Source of the DNA: Natrinema gari JCM 14663
Lineage (GTDB): Archaea; Halobacteriota; Halobacteria; Halobacteriales; Natrialbaceae
Assembly (NCBI RefSeq): GCF_000337175.1
Contig: NZ_AOIJ01000033.1
Location: forward strand, 62,001-126,000
Direction of reading: 5' to 3'
DNA: 64,000 nt
Each line of letters opens with the position of its first letter. Within the stretch, counting starts at the first letter, position 1. Of the stretch, positions 9,191 through 16,200 are shown piece by piece. Made by a program: the position numbers and the translations under genes. The notes beneath the pieces were generated by a model, which was given only the letters and a program-made list of their open reading frames with translations, searched no databases and was not told the origin of the DNA.

Positions 9191-9206
9191 CGATACTTAG
9201 GTATCG
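9191..9206 (+). promoter_or_regulatory. TATA box inside an inverted repeat, SDR promoter
   Basis: CGATAC-TTAG-GTATCG is a perfect inverted repeat (6-base arms, 4-base centre). It overlaps the TATA-like ATACTTAG that lies 26-33 bases before the ATG at 9226. A regulator bound here would block TBP/TFB. Confidence 0.5.
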
Positions 9207-9225
9207 TCTCACGAACCGGTCACAC

Positions 9226-10167
9226 ATGACCACCGCAGCGGACGTCGAAGGGACAGCCGACGACGGGCAGGACGGTACCGTCGACGAGGACGACCGCGAT
9301 CGCGAGACCACCGAGACGAGCGCCGACGAGCGCTATACGCGAAAGCAATCGGTTCTCATCACTGGGTGTTCGTCCGGCATCGGTCGCGCGACCGCCCGCG
9401 CTTTCCTCGACGACGACTGGCAGGTCTTCGCCACGGCGCGCAACGTCGACGACGTCGCCGAGCTCGCGGACGAGGGCTGTGAGACCCTCGAGCTCGACAT
9501 CACCGATCCCGAGCAGGTCGCGTCGGTCGTCGAGAAGACCGTCGATATCGCCGGGTCGATCGATTGCGTCGTCAACAACGCCGGGTACGCCCAGATGGGA
9601 CCGCTCGAGGACGTCGCGACGGTTGATCTCCACCGGCAGTTCGACGTCAACGTCTACGGCCCCCACCGGCTGACCCGCGCCGCCGTGCCGCACATGCGCG
9701 CGCAAGGCGAGGGCCGGATCATCAACGTCTCGAGCGTCGCGGGGCGGATCTCGTTCCCGGGTTCGGGCGCGTACTCGGGATCGAAACACGCTCTCGAGGC
9801 GATGAGCGATTCGCTGCGCGCCGAGGTTGACGAGTTCGACATCGATGTCGTCGTGATCGAACCCGGCCCGGTCGAGACGGACTTCACGAACCGGGTCGAC
9901 GAGGAACTACCCGACGACGAGCGAACGCCGGCGTACGAGTCGCTGTACGAACTCTACGACGAGGCACAACTGATCGGCGGCGGCAGCGGCGGCCCGTTCG
10001 CCTCCGACGCCGAGGACGTCGCCGAGGCGATCCTCGAGTCGGCGACCAGTCCGGACCCACCGGCGCGGTATCCGGTCGGCCCGCTCGCCCAGTACGGGCT
10101 GTACGCCCGCTTCCTGCCCGATCGACTGCGCGATACCGTGTACGGACTCCTGCGAAAACTGGTCTGA
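9226..10167 (+). CDS. Short-chain dehydrogenase/reductase (SDR)
   Basis: A 313-residue protein with a classical SDR core: TGCSSGIGRA (cofactor loop), NNAGYA, SSVAG (catalytic Ser) and YSGSKHALEAMS (Tyr-x3-Lys). The region after EPGPVETDF is typical of larger SDRs acting on lipids, retinol or steroids. Before the Rossmann fold there is an extension of about 43 residues rich in Asp, Glu and Thr. Specificity cannot be read from the sequence. The promoter carries a palindrome over the TATA box, so the gene is probably regulated. Confidence 0.92.
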   Translation: MTTAADVEGTADDGQDGTVDEDDRDRETTETSADERYTRKQSVLITGCSSGIGRATARAFLDDDWQVFATARNVDDVAELADEGCETLELDITDPEQVASVVEKTVDIAGSIDCVVNNAGYAQMGPLEDVATVDLHRQFDVNVYGPHRLTRAAVPHMRAQGEGRIINVSSVAGRISFPGSGAYSGSKHALEAMSDSLRAEVDEFDIDVVVIEPGPVETDFTNRVDEELPDDERTPAYESLYELYDEAQLIGGGSGGPFASDAEDVAEAILESATSPDPPARYPVGPLAQYGLYARFLPDRLRDTVYGLLRKLV

Positions 10168-10190
10168 CCGCCGGTTGCCCCCTCGGACCC

Positions 10191-10769
10191 TCATCGCTCG
10201 CCGTCGGATCGCTCCGCGGCCGACTCGAACCCCAGTTCCGACTGCTCGCGGCCGCGCCGCTCCTCGAGCGCCGCGATCGCGTCGGGATCGGGCGCGGCGT
10301 CGTCAGTGAGCCGTGCCCACGAGGTGTGGACTTTGGCGTGACACCACCGACAGAGGGAGATCGTGATTTCGTGGGAGCATGGCTCCCCGTCGCGTTCGGT
10401 TGCACCACGCGCCGCGTTCCGATCGCTCGATGGACGCTGTCCATCGGCGTAGGAGAGGTGGTGCTCCTCGAGTAGCGGGCGCTCGTCGTCGTGGGCCATC
10501 CGTTTGGCCGCGAGTCCGCACCGAACGCACTCGCGGTCGCGGTTGCGCGAGCGGAAGTGCGGACAATCGGCCCACGACCAGTCCGACTCGGGGTCGACCA
10601 CCGGACACCCGTAGTCGTCCGCGGCGCGCTCGGCGGCGAACTGCGGATCCTGCTGGGAGTGTTCGAGCGCGTATCGGCACTGTCCCTCGCCGGTGAGATA
10701 GTCACAGCGACCCGCGAACTCGTAGGGATCGTCGACGCCGACGGCGGTCCCCCGTGGCGTTTTCTCCAT
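10191..10769 (-). CDS. HNH-like zinc protein (putative nuclease; DUF7097-like)
   Basis: A 192-residue protein. The second half reads as an HNH treble-clef fold: CVRCGL, then EEHHLSY, then LCRWCHAKVH, giving two CxxC pairs around a central HH and a terminal H. The first half has further cysteines and histidines (CDYLTGEGQC, DCPHF). This is what an HNH nuclease or a related zinc-binding domain looks like; the second N/H catalytic position is not clear. It lies convergent to the SDR gene, with 23 bases between their stops. The DUF number is a weak recollection. Confidence 0.7.
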   Translation of the reverse strand: MEKTPRGTAVGVDDPYEFAGRCDYLTGEGQCRYALEHSQQDPQFAAERAADDYGCPVVDPESDWSWADCPHFRSRNRDRECVRCGLAAKRMAHDDERPLLEEHHLSYADGQRPSSDRNAARGATERDGEPCSHEITISLCRWCHAKVHTSWARLTDDAAPDPDAIAALEERRGREQSELGFESAAERSDGER

Positions 10770-10987
10770 ATCCAGGATTCGGCTTCGAGTCGAATAGGTG
10801 TACCTGCTCCGACCGAACCGCGGTCGTCGCGGGGACGACCCGCCCCACGGCGAACAGTGGCGGCTCCGACCCGACCGAGGACAACTGCAGACGAACCGGC
10901 GTCGCCGGACCCATCGACGATCGATTTCGGGACACGACGCGACGGAACTCGACCCGTATCGACCCGATCCTACCTATATTCCCGCAA

Positions 10988-10999
10988 GAAAAATAAATA
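10988..10999 (+). promoter_or_regulatory. TATA box of the CPBP protease gene
   Basis: GAAAAATAAATA lies 24-35 bases before the ATG at 11023, consistent with a leaderless mRNA. Confidence 0.6.
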
Positions 11000-11022
11000 C
11001 GTGTCCGGTTTGAATCCGTCTC

Positions 11023-11718
11023 ATGGCCCGATCGAACCCGATCGAAATCGCTGCGGTCGTCGTCGCCGGCTGGATCGTTCTCGAGGTCGCGCTTCGCCGC
11101 GGACTCGTCTCGGCCGCCGTTGCCGTCGGCGTCGAGCCGCTACTGGTGGACTATCTGGTCCTCGCGATCGGATTCCCGCTCATCGCGACACTCCTCAGCT
11201 GGTACGCACTCGAGCGGGGACAGCGCCGGGAGGCGTGGGACTGGAACTGGAACCTGCGGTCCTTCGGCGTGGGTGTCCTCGCTGCGGTCGTCGGGTTCGG
11301 GCTGTCCGCTGGTGCCGGACAGATCGATGCGGCACTGTTCGGACTTGAGGGGATGAATGGCGCTATCGGTGAGCGGCTGACGAACGCGTTCGAATCCGCA
11401 CCCGCCCTCGCGATCCTCTTTCTCGTGGGGAACGGGATCATCGCCCCGATCGCGGAAGAGCAAGTCTGGCGGGGAATCGTGCAGACGGAACTCGTCGAGG
11501 GATGGGGTGTCGTGGCCGGCATCGGTGTGACGGCGGTCCTGTTCGCCTGCAAGCACGTGATCGTCGATCTGTCGATACTACGTCTCACGACGCTGCTGAC
11601 GCTTGGACTCGTCTTCGGTGTCGTCCGTCACCGTTGGGGTACTGTGAGCAGTACGGTTACGCACGTCCTGATCAACACCGTCTCCTCGGCCAGTATCGTT
11701 GCGGTGGCGCTTCTCTGA
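11023..11718 (+). CDS. CPBP-family intramembrane metalloprotease
   Basis: A 231-residue membrane protein with about six to seven spans. The CPBP/Rce1-type motifs are present: EEQVWRGIVQ (glutamates plus Arg), FACKHVIVD (His) and TVTHVLINTV (His-x3-Asn). Family members include CAAX-type proteases and bacteriocin immunity proteins; the archaeal targets are unknown. A second CPBP-like gene is found at 38312-39007. Transcription should start close to the ATG. Confidence 0.88.
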   Translation: MARSNPIEIAAVVVAGWIVLEVALRRGLVSAAVAVGVEPLLVDYLVLAIGFPLIATLLSWYALERGQRREAWDWNWNLRSFGVGVLAAVVGFGLSAGAGQIDAALFGLEGMNGAIGERLTNAFESAPALAILFLVGNGIIAPIAEEQVWRGIVQTELVEGWGVVAGIGVTAVLFACKHVIVDLSILRLTTLLTLGLVFGVVRHRWGTVSSTVTHVLINTVSSASIVAVALL

Positions 11719-11815
11719 GTGTGACCTGGCTCGAGCGGGACTGGGTCTCTCGCCCATCGAGTTGGGCCGGCTCCGGGCGGGAACGCTTTTGTCCGTCCCG
11801 CACCGACTCGAGGGC

Positions 11816-12190
11816 GTGCGACTCGTCCACGACCCAGTTACGGATGGCCGGCCCGTCGACGAGACCGACCGCGAGACGCTGGCGACGACGGTCGAGTTCG
11901 CGGATTCGATCGTGAGTCAGACGCTGGGGCTCATGTTTCGGCGCTCCGTGCCCGACGGCTACGCGTTAGCCTTCCAGTTCGATTCGACCACAACCCGCGG
12001 CCTGCATATGGTGTTCGTGTTCTTCCCCATCGACGCAGTCTGGCTCGTCGACGGCGTCGTCCAGCGCGTCGAGACCCTCCGCCCGTGGCGTGGATTCGCC
12101 CGCGAGACGGCCGACCTGATCGTCGAACTCCCCGCTGGCACCGCAGCGGACATCGACCCCGGCGACCGGCTCCGTCTCGAGGACGAGTGA
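11816..12190 (+). CDS. DUF192 family protein
   Basis: A 124-residue protein with the DUF192 core: VEFADSIVSQTLGLMFRRSV, then HMVFVFFPIDAVWLVDG and a closing hydrophobic ELPAGTAADIDPGDRL. The start at GTG 11816 (VRLVHDPV) is chosen because a TATA-like CGCTTTTG lies 25-32 bases upstream. The longer frame back to 11699 overlaps the CPBP gene and carries no family signal. Its function is unknown. Confidence 0.85.
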   Translation: MRLVHDPVTDGRPVDETDRETLATTVEFADSIVSQTLGLMFRRSVPDGYALAFQFDSTTTRGLHMVFVFFPIDAVWLVDGVVQRVETLRPWRGFARETADLIVELPAGTAADIDPGDRLRLEDE

Positions 12191-12253
12191 GCCACGGATT
12201 CTAGCCGTCGACGGCGGAGCAGCGAAATCGGCCGCGACGATTCCGAACCGGCG

Positions 12254-12261
12254 GTTTTAAG
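12254..12261 (+). promoter_or_regulatory. TATA box upstream of the short ORF and the citramalate-synthase gene
   Basis: GTTTTAAG at 12254-12261 predicts a transcript starting around 12285-12290, that is at the ATG of a 26-codon ORF, not at the synthase start. Confidence 0.5.
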
Positions 12262-12289
12262 ACACCGTGAGATAATGTGACGAGATACA

Positions 12290-12370
12290 ATGGCACGTTA
12301 TCCGCCATCTGACGAGGATAGAGGAAGTCGGGGCGACCCGGCTGGGCGTGAAATTCTCCGCCGAACGTAA
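12290..12370 (+). CDS. Possible 26-residue leader ORF
   Basis: ATG at 12290 opens 26 codons (MARYPPSDEDRGSRGDPAGR, then EILRRT) closed by TAA at 12368. It sits where the predicted transcript begins, so it would be translated as a leaderless message, and it overlaps the start region of the downstream synthase in another frame. It has one Leu and one Ile codon, so it does not resemble a classical leucine attenuator peptide. It may be chance. Confidence 0.3.
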   Translation: MARYPPSDEDRGSRGDPAGREILRRT

Positions 12371-13928
12371 TCGCAGTTCCCGTACTGGACCACTCTTGCC
12401 TGTACCTCACTCCCCCGAACAGACGATCGCATCGGATCGAACAGTGCGCCTTCTCGACACGACGCTTCGCGACGGCGAACAAGCGCCGGGCGTCTCGCTC
12501 TCGCCCGACGAGAAGGTCGAGATCGCCCGATCACTCGAGCGCGCCGGCGTCGCCGGTATCGAGGCCGGCAGCGCCTGTACGGGCGCGGGTGAGCGACAGG
12601 CGATTGCGCGGGTGACCGACCTCGATCTCGACGCCCGCGTCACGAGTTTCTGTCGCGGGATGCAAGGCGACATCGACCTCGCGCTCGACTGTGACGTCGA
12701 CGGGGTCCATATCGTCGTCCCCGCCAGCGACCGCCACGTCGAGGGCAAAGTCGGCACGTCCCGCGCCGACAACCTCGAGAACACCGCCGAACTGGTCGCC
12801 TACGCCAAAGATCACGACCTCTGGGTCGAGGTCATCGGCGAGGACGGCTCGCGCGCGGCCCTCGACTACCTCGGGCGGCTGGCCGAGACCTCGTTCGAAG
12901 CCGGCGCGGACCGGTTCTGTTTCGCCGACACCGTCGGTCACACCGGTCCCGAACATACCTACGAGGCCGTCTGCCGCCTCGCCGATCTCGGCCCAACAAG
13001 CGCACACACTCACGACGACCTCGGGCTGGGCGTCACGAACGCGCTCGCGGCCGTCTCTGCGGGTGCCGATCTGGTTCACTGTACGGTCAACGGGCTCGGG
13101 GAGCGCGCCGGCAACGTCGCCCTGGAGGAGGTCGCCATCGCTCTCTCACACGTCTACGACCTCGAGACGCTCGCCCTCGAGGAACTGTACGACCTCGCAC
13201 AGACCGTCTCGCGGGCGACGGGGGTTCAACTCGCGCCGAACAAGGCCGTCATCGGCGAGAACGCCTTCACCCACGAGAGCGGCATCCACACCGACGGCAC
13301 GCTGAAAGACGACAAGATGTACGAGCCCTACGCGCCCGAGACCGTCGGACGCGAGCGTCGACTCGCGCTGGGGAAACACACCGGCCGCGCGGGCGTCGCG
13401 GCGACGCTCGAGGAACACGGCGTCGACGCCGCCGACGACGAGATCGCCGACATCGCGACTCGCGTAACCGAACTCGGCGACCGGGGCCGTCGGGTGACCG
13501 ACGCCGATCTGCTCGCCATCGCCGAGGACGTCACCGGCGAGGACCGCGAGCGTGTCGTCGACCTGCTCGATCTCACCGCCACCAGCGGCGGTGCCGTCCC
13601 GACCGCCAGCGTCCGACTCGATGTCGACGGCGAGGAACGCGTCGCCAGCGGCACCGGCTCCGGCCCCGTCGACGCCGCCGTCTCCGCCGTCCGCGAGGCG
13701 CTCGGCTCGATGGCAGACGCCGAACTCGAGTCCTACCACGTCGACGCGGTGACCGGCGGGACCGACGCCGTCGTCACCGTCGAAGTGACGATGGGTCGGG
13801 ATGACCGCTCGGTGACGGTCGCCCGCAGCGAGGCCGACATCACGCGCGCGAGCGTGACGGCGATGGTCGACGCGCTCGATCGGCTGCTCGCAGCCGATCA
13901 GCAGCCGCTCACGCCGGCCGACGACTGA
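12348..13928 (+). CDS. (R)-citramalate synthase / 2-isopropylmalate synthase family
   Basis: A 526-residue protein if it starts at GTG 12348; GTG 12444 (VRLLDTTLRDGEQAPG) would also give a full domain. The TIM-barrel has LLDTTLRDGEQAPGVSL, HTHDDLGLG and NGLGERAGN. The Zn/active-site region ENAFTHESGIHTDG and a C-terminal LeuA-type regulatory domain (from about residue 400) follow. It condenses acetyl-CoA with a 2-oxo acid, either pyruvate (isoleucine route) or 2-oxoisovalerate (leucine). No ilv or leu genes are nearby, which slightly favours the stand-alone citramalate synthase. Sequence alone does not settle the substrate. Confidence 0.88.
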   Translation: MKFSAERNRSSRTGPLLPVPHSPEQTIASDRTVRLLDTTLRDGEQAPGVSLSPDEKVEIARSLERAGVAGIEAGSACTGAGERQAIARVTDLDLDARVTSFCRGMQGDIDLALDCDVDGVHIVVPASDRHVEGKVGTSRADNLENTAELVAYAKDHDLWVEVIGEDGSRAALDYLGRLAETSFEAGADRFCFADTVGHTGPEHTYEAVCRLADLGPTSAHTHDDLGLGVTNALAAVSAGADLVHCTVNGLGERAGNVALEEVAIALSHVYDLETLALEELYDLAQTVSRATGVQLAPNKAVIGENAFTHESGIHTDGTLKDDKMYEPYAPETVGRERRLALGKHTGRAGVAATLEEHGVDAADDEIADIATRVTELGDRGRRVTDADLLAIAEDVTGEDRERVVDLLDLTATSGGAVPTASVRLDVDGEERVASGTGSGPVDAAVSAVREALGSMADAELESYHVDAVTGGTDAVVTVEVTMGRDDRSVTVARSEADITRASVTAMVDALDRLLAADQQPLTPADD

Positions 13929-14000
13929 TCGGTTCCGACCGCCGCTCGCTCGGGGCTAGCCGTCGACTGGCGTCGGGATCCTGTGGTACCCGGGCGACCC

Positions 14001-15644
14001 TCACGAGAAATCGAGGTCGACGGTCTGCTCGTCGAGGGCCTCCTGTCGCGTGTCGAGCATCCCGACGTCCTCGTACGAGACCGGCCCGGGGACTTGATGG
14101 GCTTCGGGTCCTGGTTGGTGTCCGAGGTAGGTGACGTTCGGATTCGTTCCGATGTCCGCCAGTAGCTCGAACTGCGATTCCGGTGCGTCGACGTAGTCCT
14201 CGAAGAGCGTCTGGGCGACATCTTCCCGGCTGCTCACCTCGATGTCCTGACTCGGCCCCTCGAACCCCTCGACCGTCAGCCCGAGCTGTGTGAGCGCATC
14301 GTCACTCTCGAGGTCGAGTCCGATCGCTTCGATCGCGCTCACGACGTCCAGCACCGTCTGCTCCTTCTCGGGGAGGGTATCGCCCGGTGGCGCTTCCTCC
14401 TCGTACTCCACGTGGGTCAGCTCGATCCCCTTCGCAAGGGCGATCGTCGTCCTGGTAAGGCCGTCGACGGCCTCGACAACGGCGTCGAGCGTCGGGTCAA
14501 CATCCGCAAGCGACGATTCGATCGAATTCGGCGACGGCAACTCCGTGAACAGATTGATGATCGTTCGCGCCCGGGCCGGATTCGCCTCGTATCGCTGCGG
14601 GTCACTCGCGGGATTGTTCTTATCTCCGAACTGGATGACGTTCGGCGGACAGGCCTGCTCGCAGGCGCTCGTGCCGATCAGTTCCTCGCCGGCATTGCCG
14701 TCCTGACGGGCCGGATCGAAGATGCATTTCGACATGACACCACGGGGAGCGCGACGACTGACCGGCCGGCCGCGCTTATCGTAGATGCCCTCCGAGTCGA
14801 GTTCCGACCGGTCGACGTTGGGGTCGTCCCACTGGAAGTAGTTGACACCGTAAGGACAGGCGACCTGACAGTAGCGACAGCCGATACAGACCTCGTAGTC
14901 AGTCAACACCAGACCGCCGTCGTCTCGCGTGTGGCGAGCCGTCGTCGGACACACCTTTTCACACGGGGCGTCGGTACAGTGCTGACAGGGTCGGACGAGG
15001 TAATTGAACTCTTGGACGGCCGGATTGTCCGAACACTCCCCGGGCTCGACATCGACGGTACCGGGGTCCGGAGACTCGACCTCGCCGTCTTCGTAGGCGA
15101 GCACGTACATCCAGTTCGCGCCCTCGTCCCAGTCGTGTTCCTGATTGCAGGCAGTCACGCAGGCCAGACACCCGTCGCAGTGCTCGAGGTCGATCGTCAT
15201 GCCCCATTGCGTCCCCTCGTCTGCGTCCTCGACTTCCCCCGCCGTTTCCTCGACGGACTGGGCCGGCTCTTGTTGCTCGACCGCACCCCAGCCGAGACTC
15301 GCAAACCCCATCCCGGCTCCCGCCTTTTTGAGCATCTCCCGACGGGACTCGTCACCACCGGCGAGGTCCACGAGCGTCGCCCCGATCCCGCCGTCCTCGT
15401 CGTCCGGACTGGCGATCGGTCGTTCGTCCTCGCCGAACTCCGCCATCACGTCGTCGTGATACCGTTCGTAGAACTCTTCCTCCGAGAGGTCCCCGCTCGT
15501 GACCCGCATGGCGTCCCGTCCCATCTCCATCCCGAGTTCCGCATCGTACTCCGTCTCCGCAAGGAGGTCCTCGAGATCGTCCTGCCACGACTCGCCGAGC
15601 GGATGAAACGCCTCCTCGTCGGGCGGGTCGTCGTCGGCGCTCAT
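14001..15644 (-). CDS. Multi-cluster [4Fe-4S] electron-transfer protein, orphan DMSO-reductase-type beta subunit
   Basis: About 547 residues (start MSADDDPPDEEA). The middle resembles NrfC/DmsB/HybA subunits: CDGCLACVTAC, CQHCTDAPCEKVCP and CIGCRYCQVACPYG, then MSKC and SACEQACPP, enough for four clusters. A twin-arginine-like segment (SRREMLKKAGAGMGFASLG) lies internally at about residues 100-118, after an acidic N-terminal region. The last 150 residues are a separate helical, acidic domain. Such subunits pass electrons to a molybdopterin enzyme, but no catalytic or membrane subunit is adjacent. Confidence 0.85.
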   Translation of the reverse strand: MSADDDPPDEEAFHPLGESWQDDLEDLLAETEYDAELGMEMGRDAMRVTSGDLSEEEFYERYHDDVMAEFGEDERPIASPDDEDGGIGATLVDLAGGDESRREMLKKAGAGMGFASLGWGAVEQQEPAQSVEETAGEVEDADEGTQWGMTIDLEHCDGCLACVTACNQEHDWDEGANWMYVLAYEDGEVESPDPGTVDVEPGECSDNPAVQEFNYLVRPCQHCTDAPCEKVCPTTARHTRDDGGLVLTDYEVCIGCRYCQVACPYGVNYFQWDDPNVDRSELDSEGIYDKRGRPVSRRAPRGVMSKCIFDPARQDGNAGEELIGTSACEQACPPNVIQFGDKNNPASDPQRYEANPARARTIINLFTELPSPNSIESSLADVDPTLDAVVEAVDGLTRTTIALAKGIELTHVEYEEEAPPGDTLPEKEQTVLDVVSAIEAIGLDLESDDALTQLGLTVEGFEGPSQDIEVSSREDVAQTLFEDYVDAPESQFELLADIGTNPNVTYLGHQPGPEAHQVPGPVSYEDVGMLDTRQEALDEQTVDLDFS

Positions 15645-15986
15645 CGTCCCCACCGCGTTCGAGTTGCTGTCTCCGGAGTGGCGATCATTGTGACTCCTGT
15701 CACCACACAAGTCGAAGTATTTGCATAGAGGCCCTGCTTGCGAGTGATGGGGACCCGGCTCGATGACACGCTGCCCACCGACTCGAGGACGAACGGCCGA
15801 GAGTGAGATGGGCCGTGCTACTCGAGTGACCGTCCATACCATCGAGGCTCGGCCGCCGCCGGGACGGCACCGTCGTTGCCGGCCCGGTGCGACATGCACC
15901 CCTCGAGAGGGGACCCGTGTCGGGGTGGATCACCGGCACTCGATGCGTACCGCCACGCACCGCTCACCGGTTTGGTGGTGGAAAAG
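15645..15986 (+). other. Gene-free stretch: promoter, inverted repeat and small hairpin
   Basis: No convincing ORF. On the minus strand a TATA-like GCAAATACTT (15715-15724) would start the iron-sulfur gene's transcript near 15690. There the inverted repeat GTGAC-TCCT-GTCAC (15690-15703) lies. A short hairpin CCCCT-CGAG-AGGGG at 15899-15912 is about 75 bases past the 3' end of tRNA-Ser. Confidence 0.5.
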
Positions 15987-16071
15987 CGCCGAGAGGGAGA
16001 TTTGAACTCCCGAGTCCGTGAGGACAGTAGATTTCGAATCTACCGCCTTGGCCGGGCTAGGCTATCTCGGC
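15987..16071 (-). tRNA. tRNA-Ser(CGA)
   Basis: On the minus strand a full class II tRNA can be folded: acceptor GCCGAGA/TCTCGGC, anticodon arm GTAGA-TTCGAAA-TCTAC with anticodon CGA (reads UCG), a long variable arm GTCC-TCAC-GGAC, and T arm GGGAG-TTCAAAT-CTCCC. The discriminator base is G, as usual for serine. There is no intron and CCA is not encoded. It lies between ppc and the iron-sulfur gene. Confidence 0.96.
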
Positions 16072-16200
16072 TCACTCTCATTTACCCGGGTGACCTTTTT
16101 ACCGGTTTCGATTTTCGCTCCCCCTGATATCGATTCGCTCACGATCGAACCGAGGTCCGAGCCGCTCGAGTCGCGACGCCACCCCGCCGCGGCGAGTCAA

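Noticed and set aside
14412..15728. 438-codon open frame opposite the iron-sulfur gene
   Set aside because: The opposite strand holds conserved Cys motifs; this frame has none.
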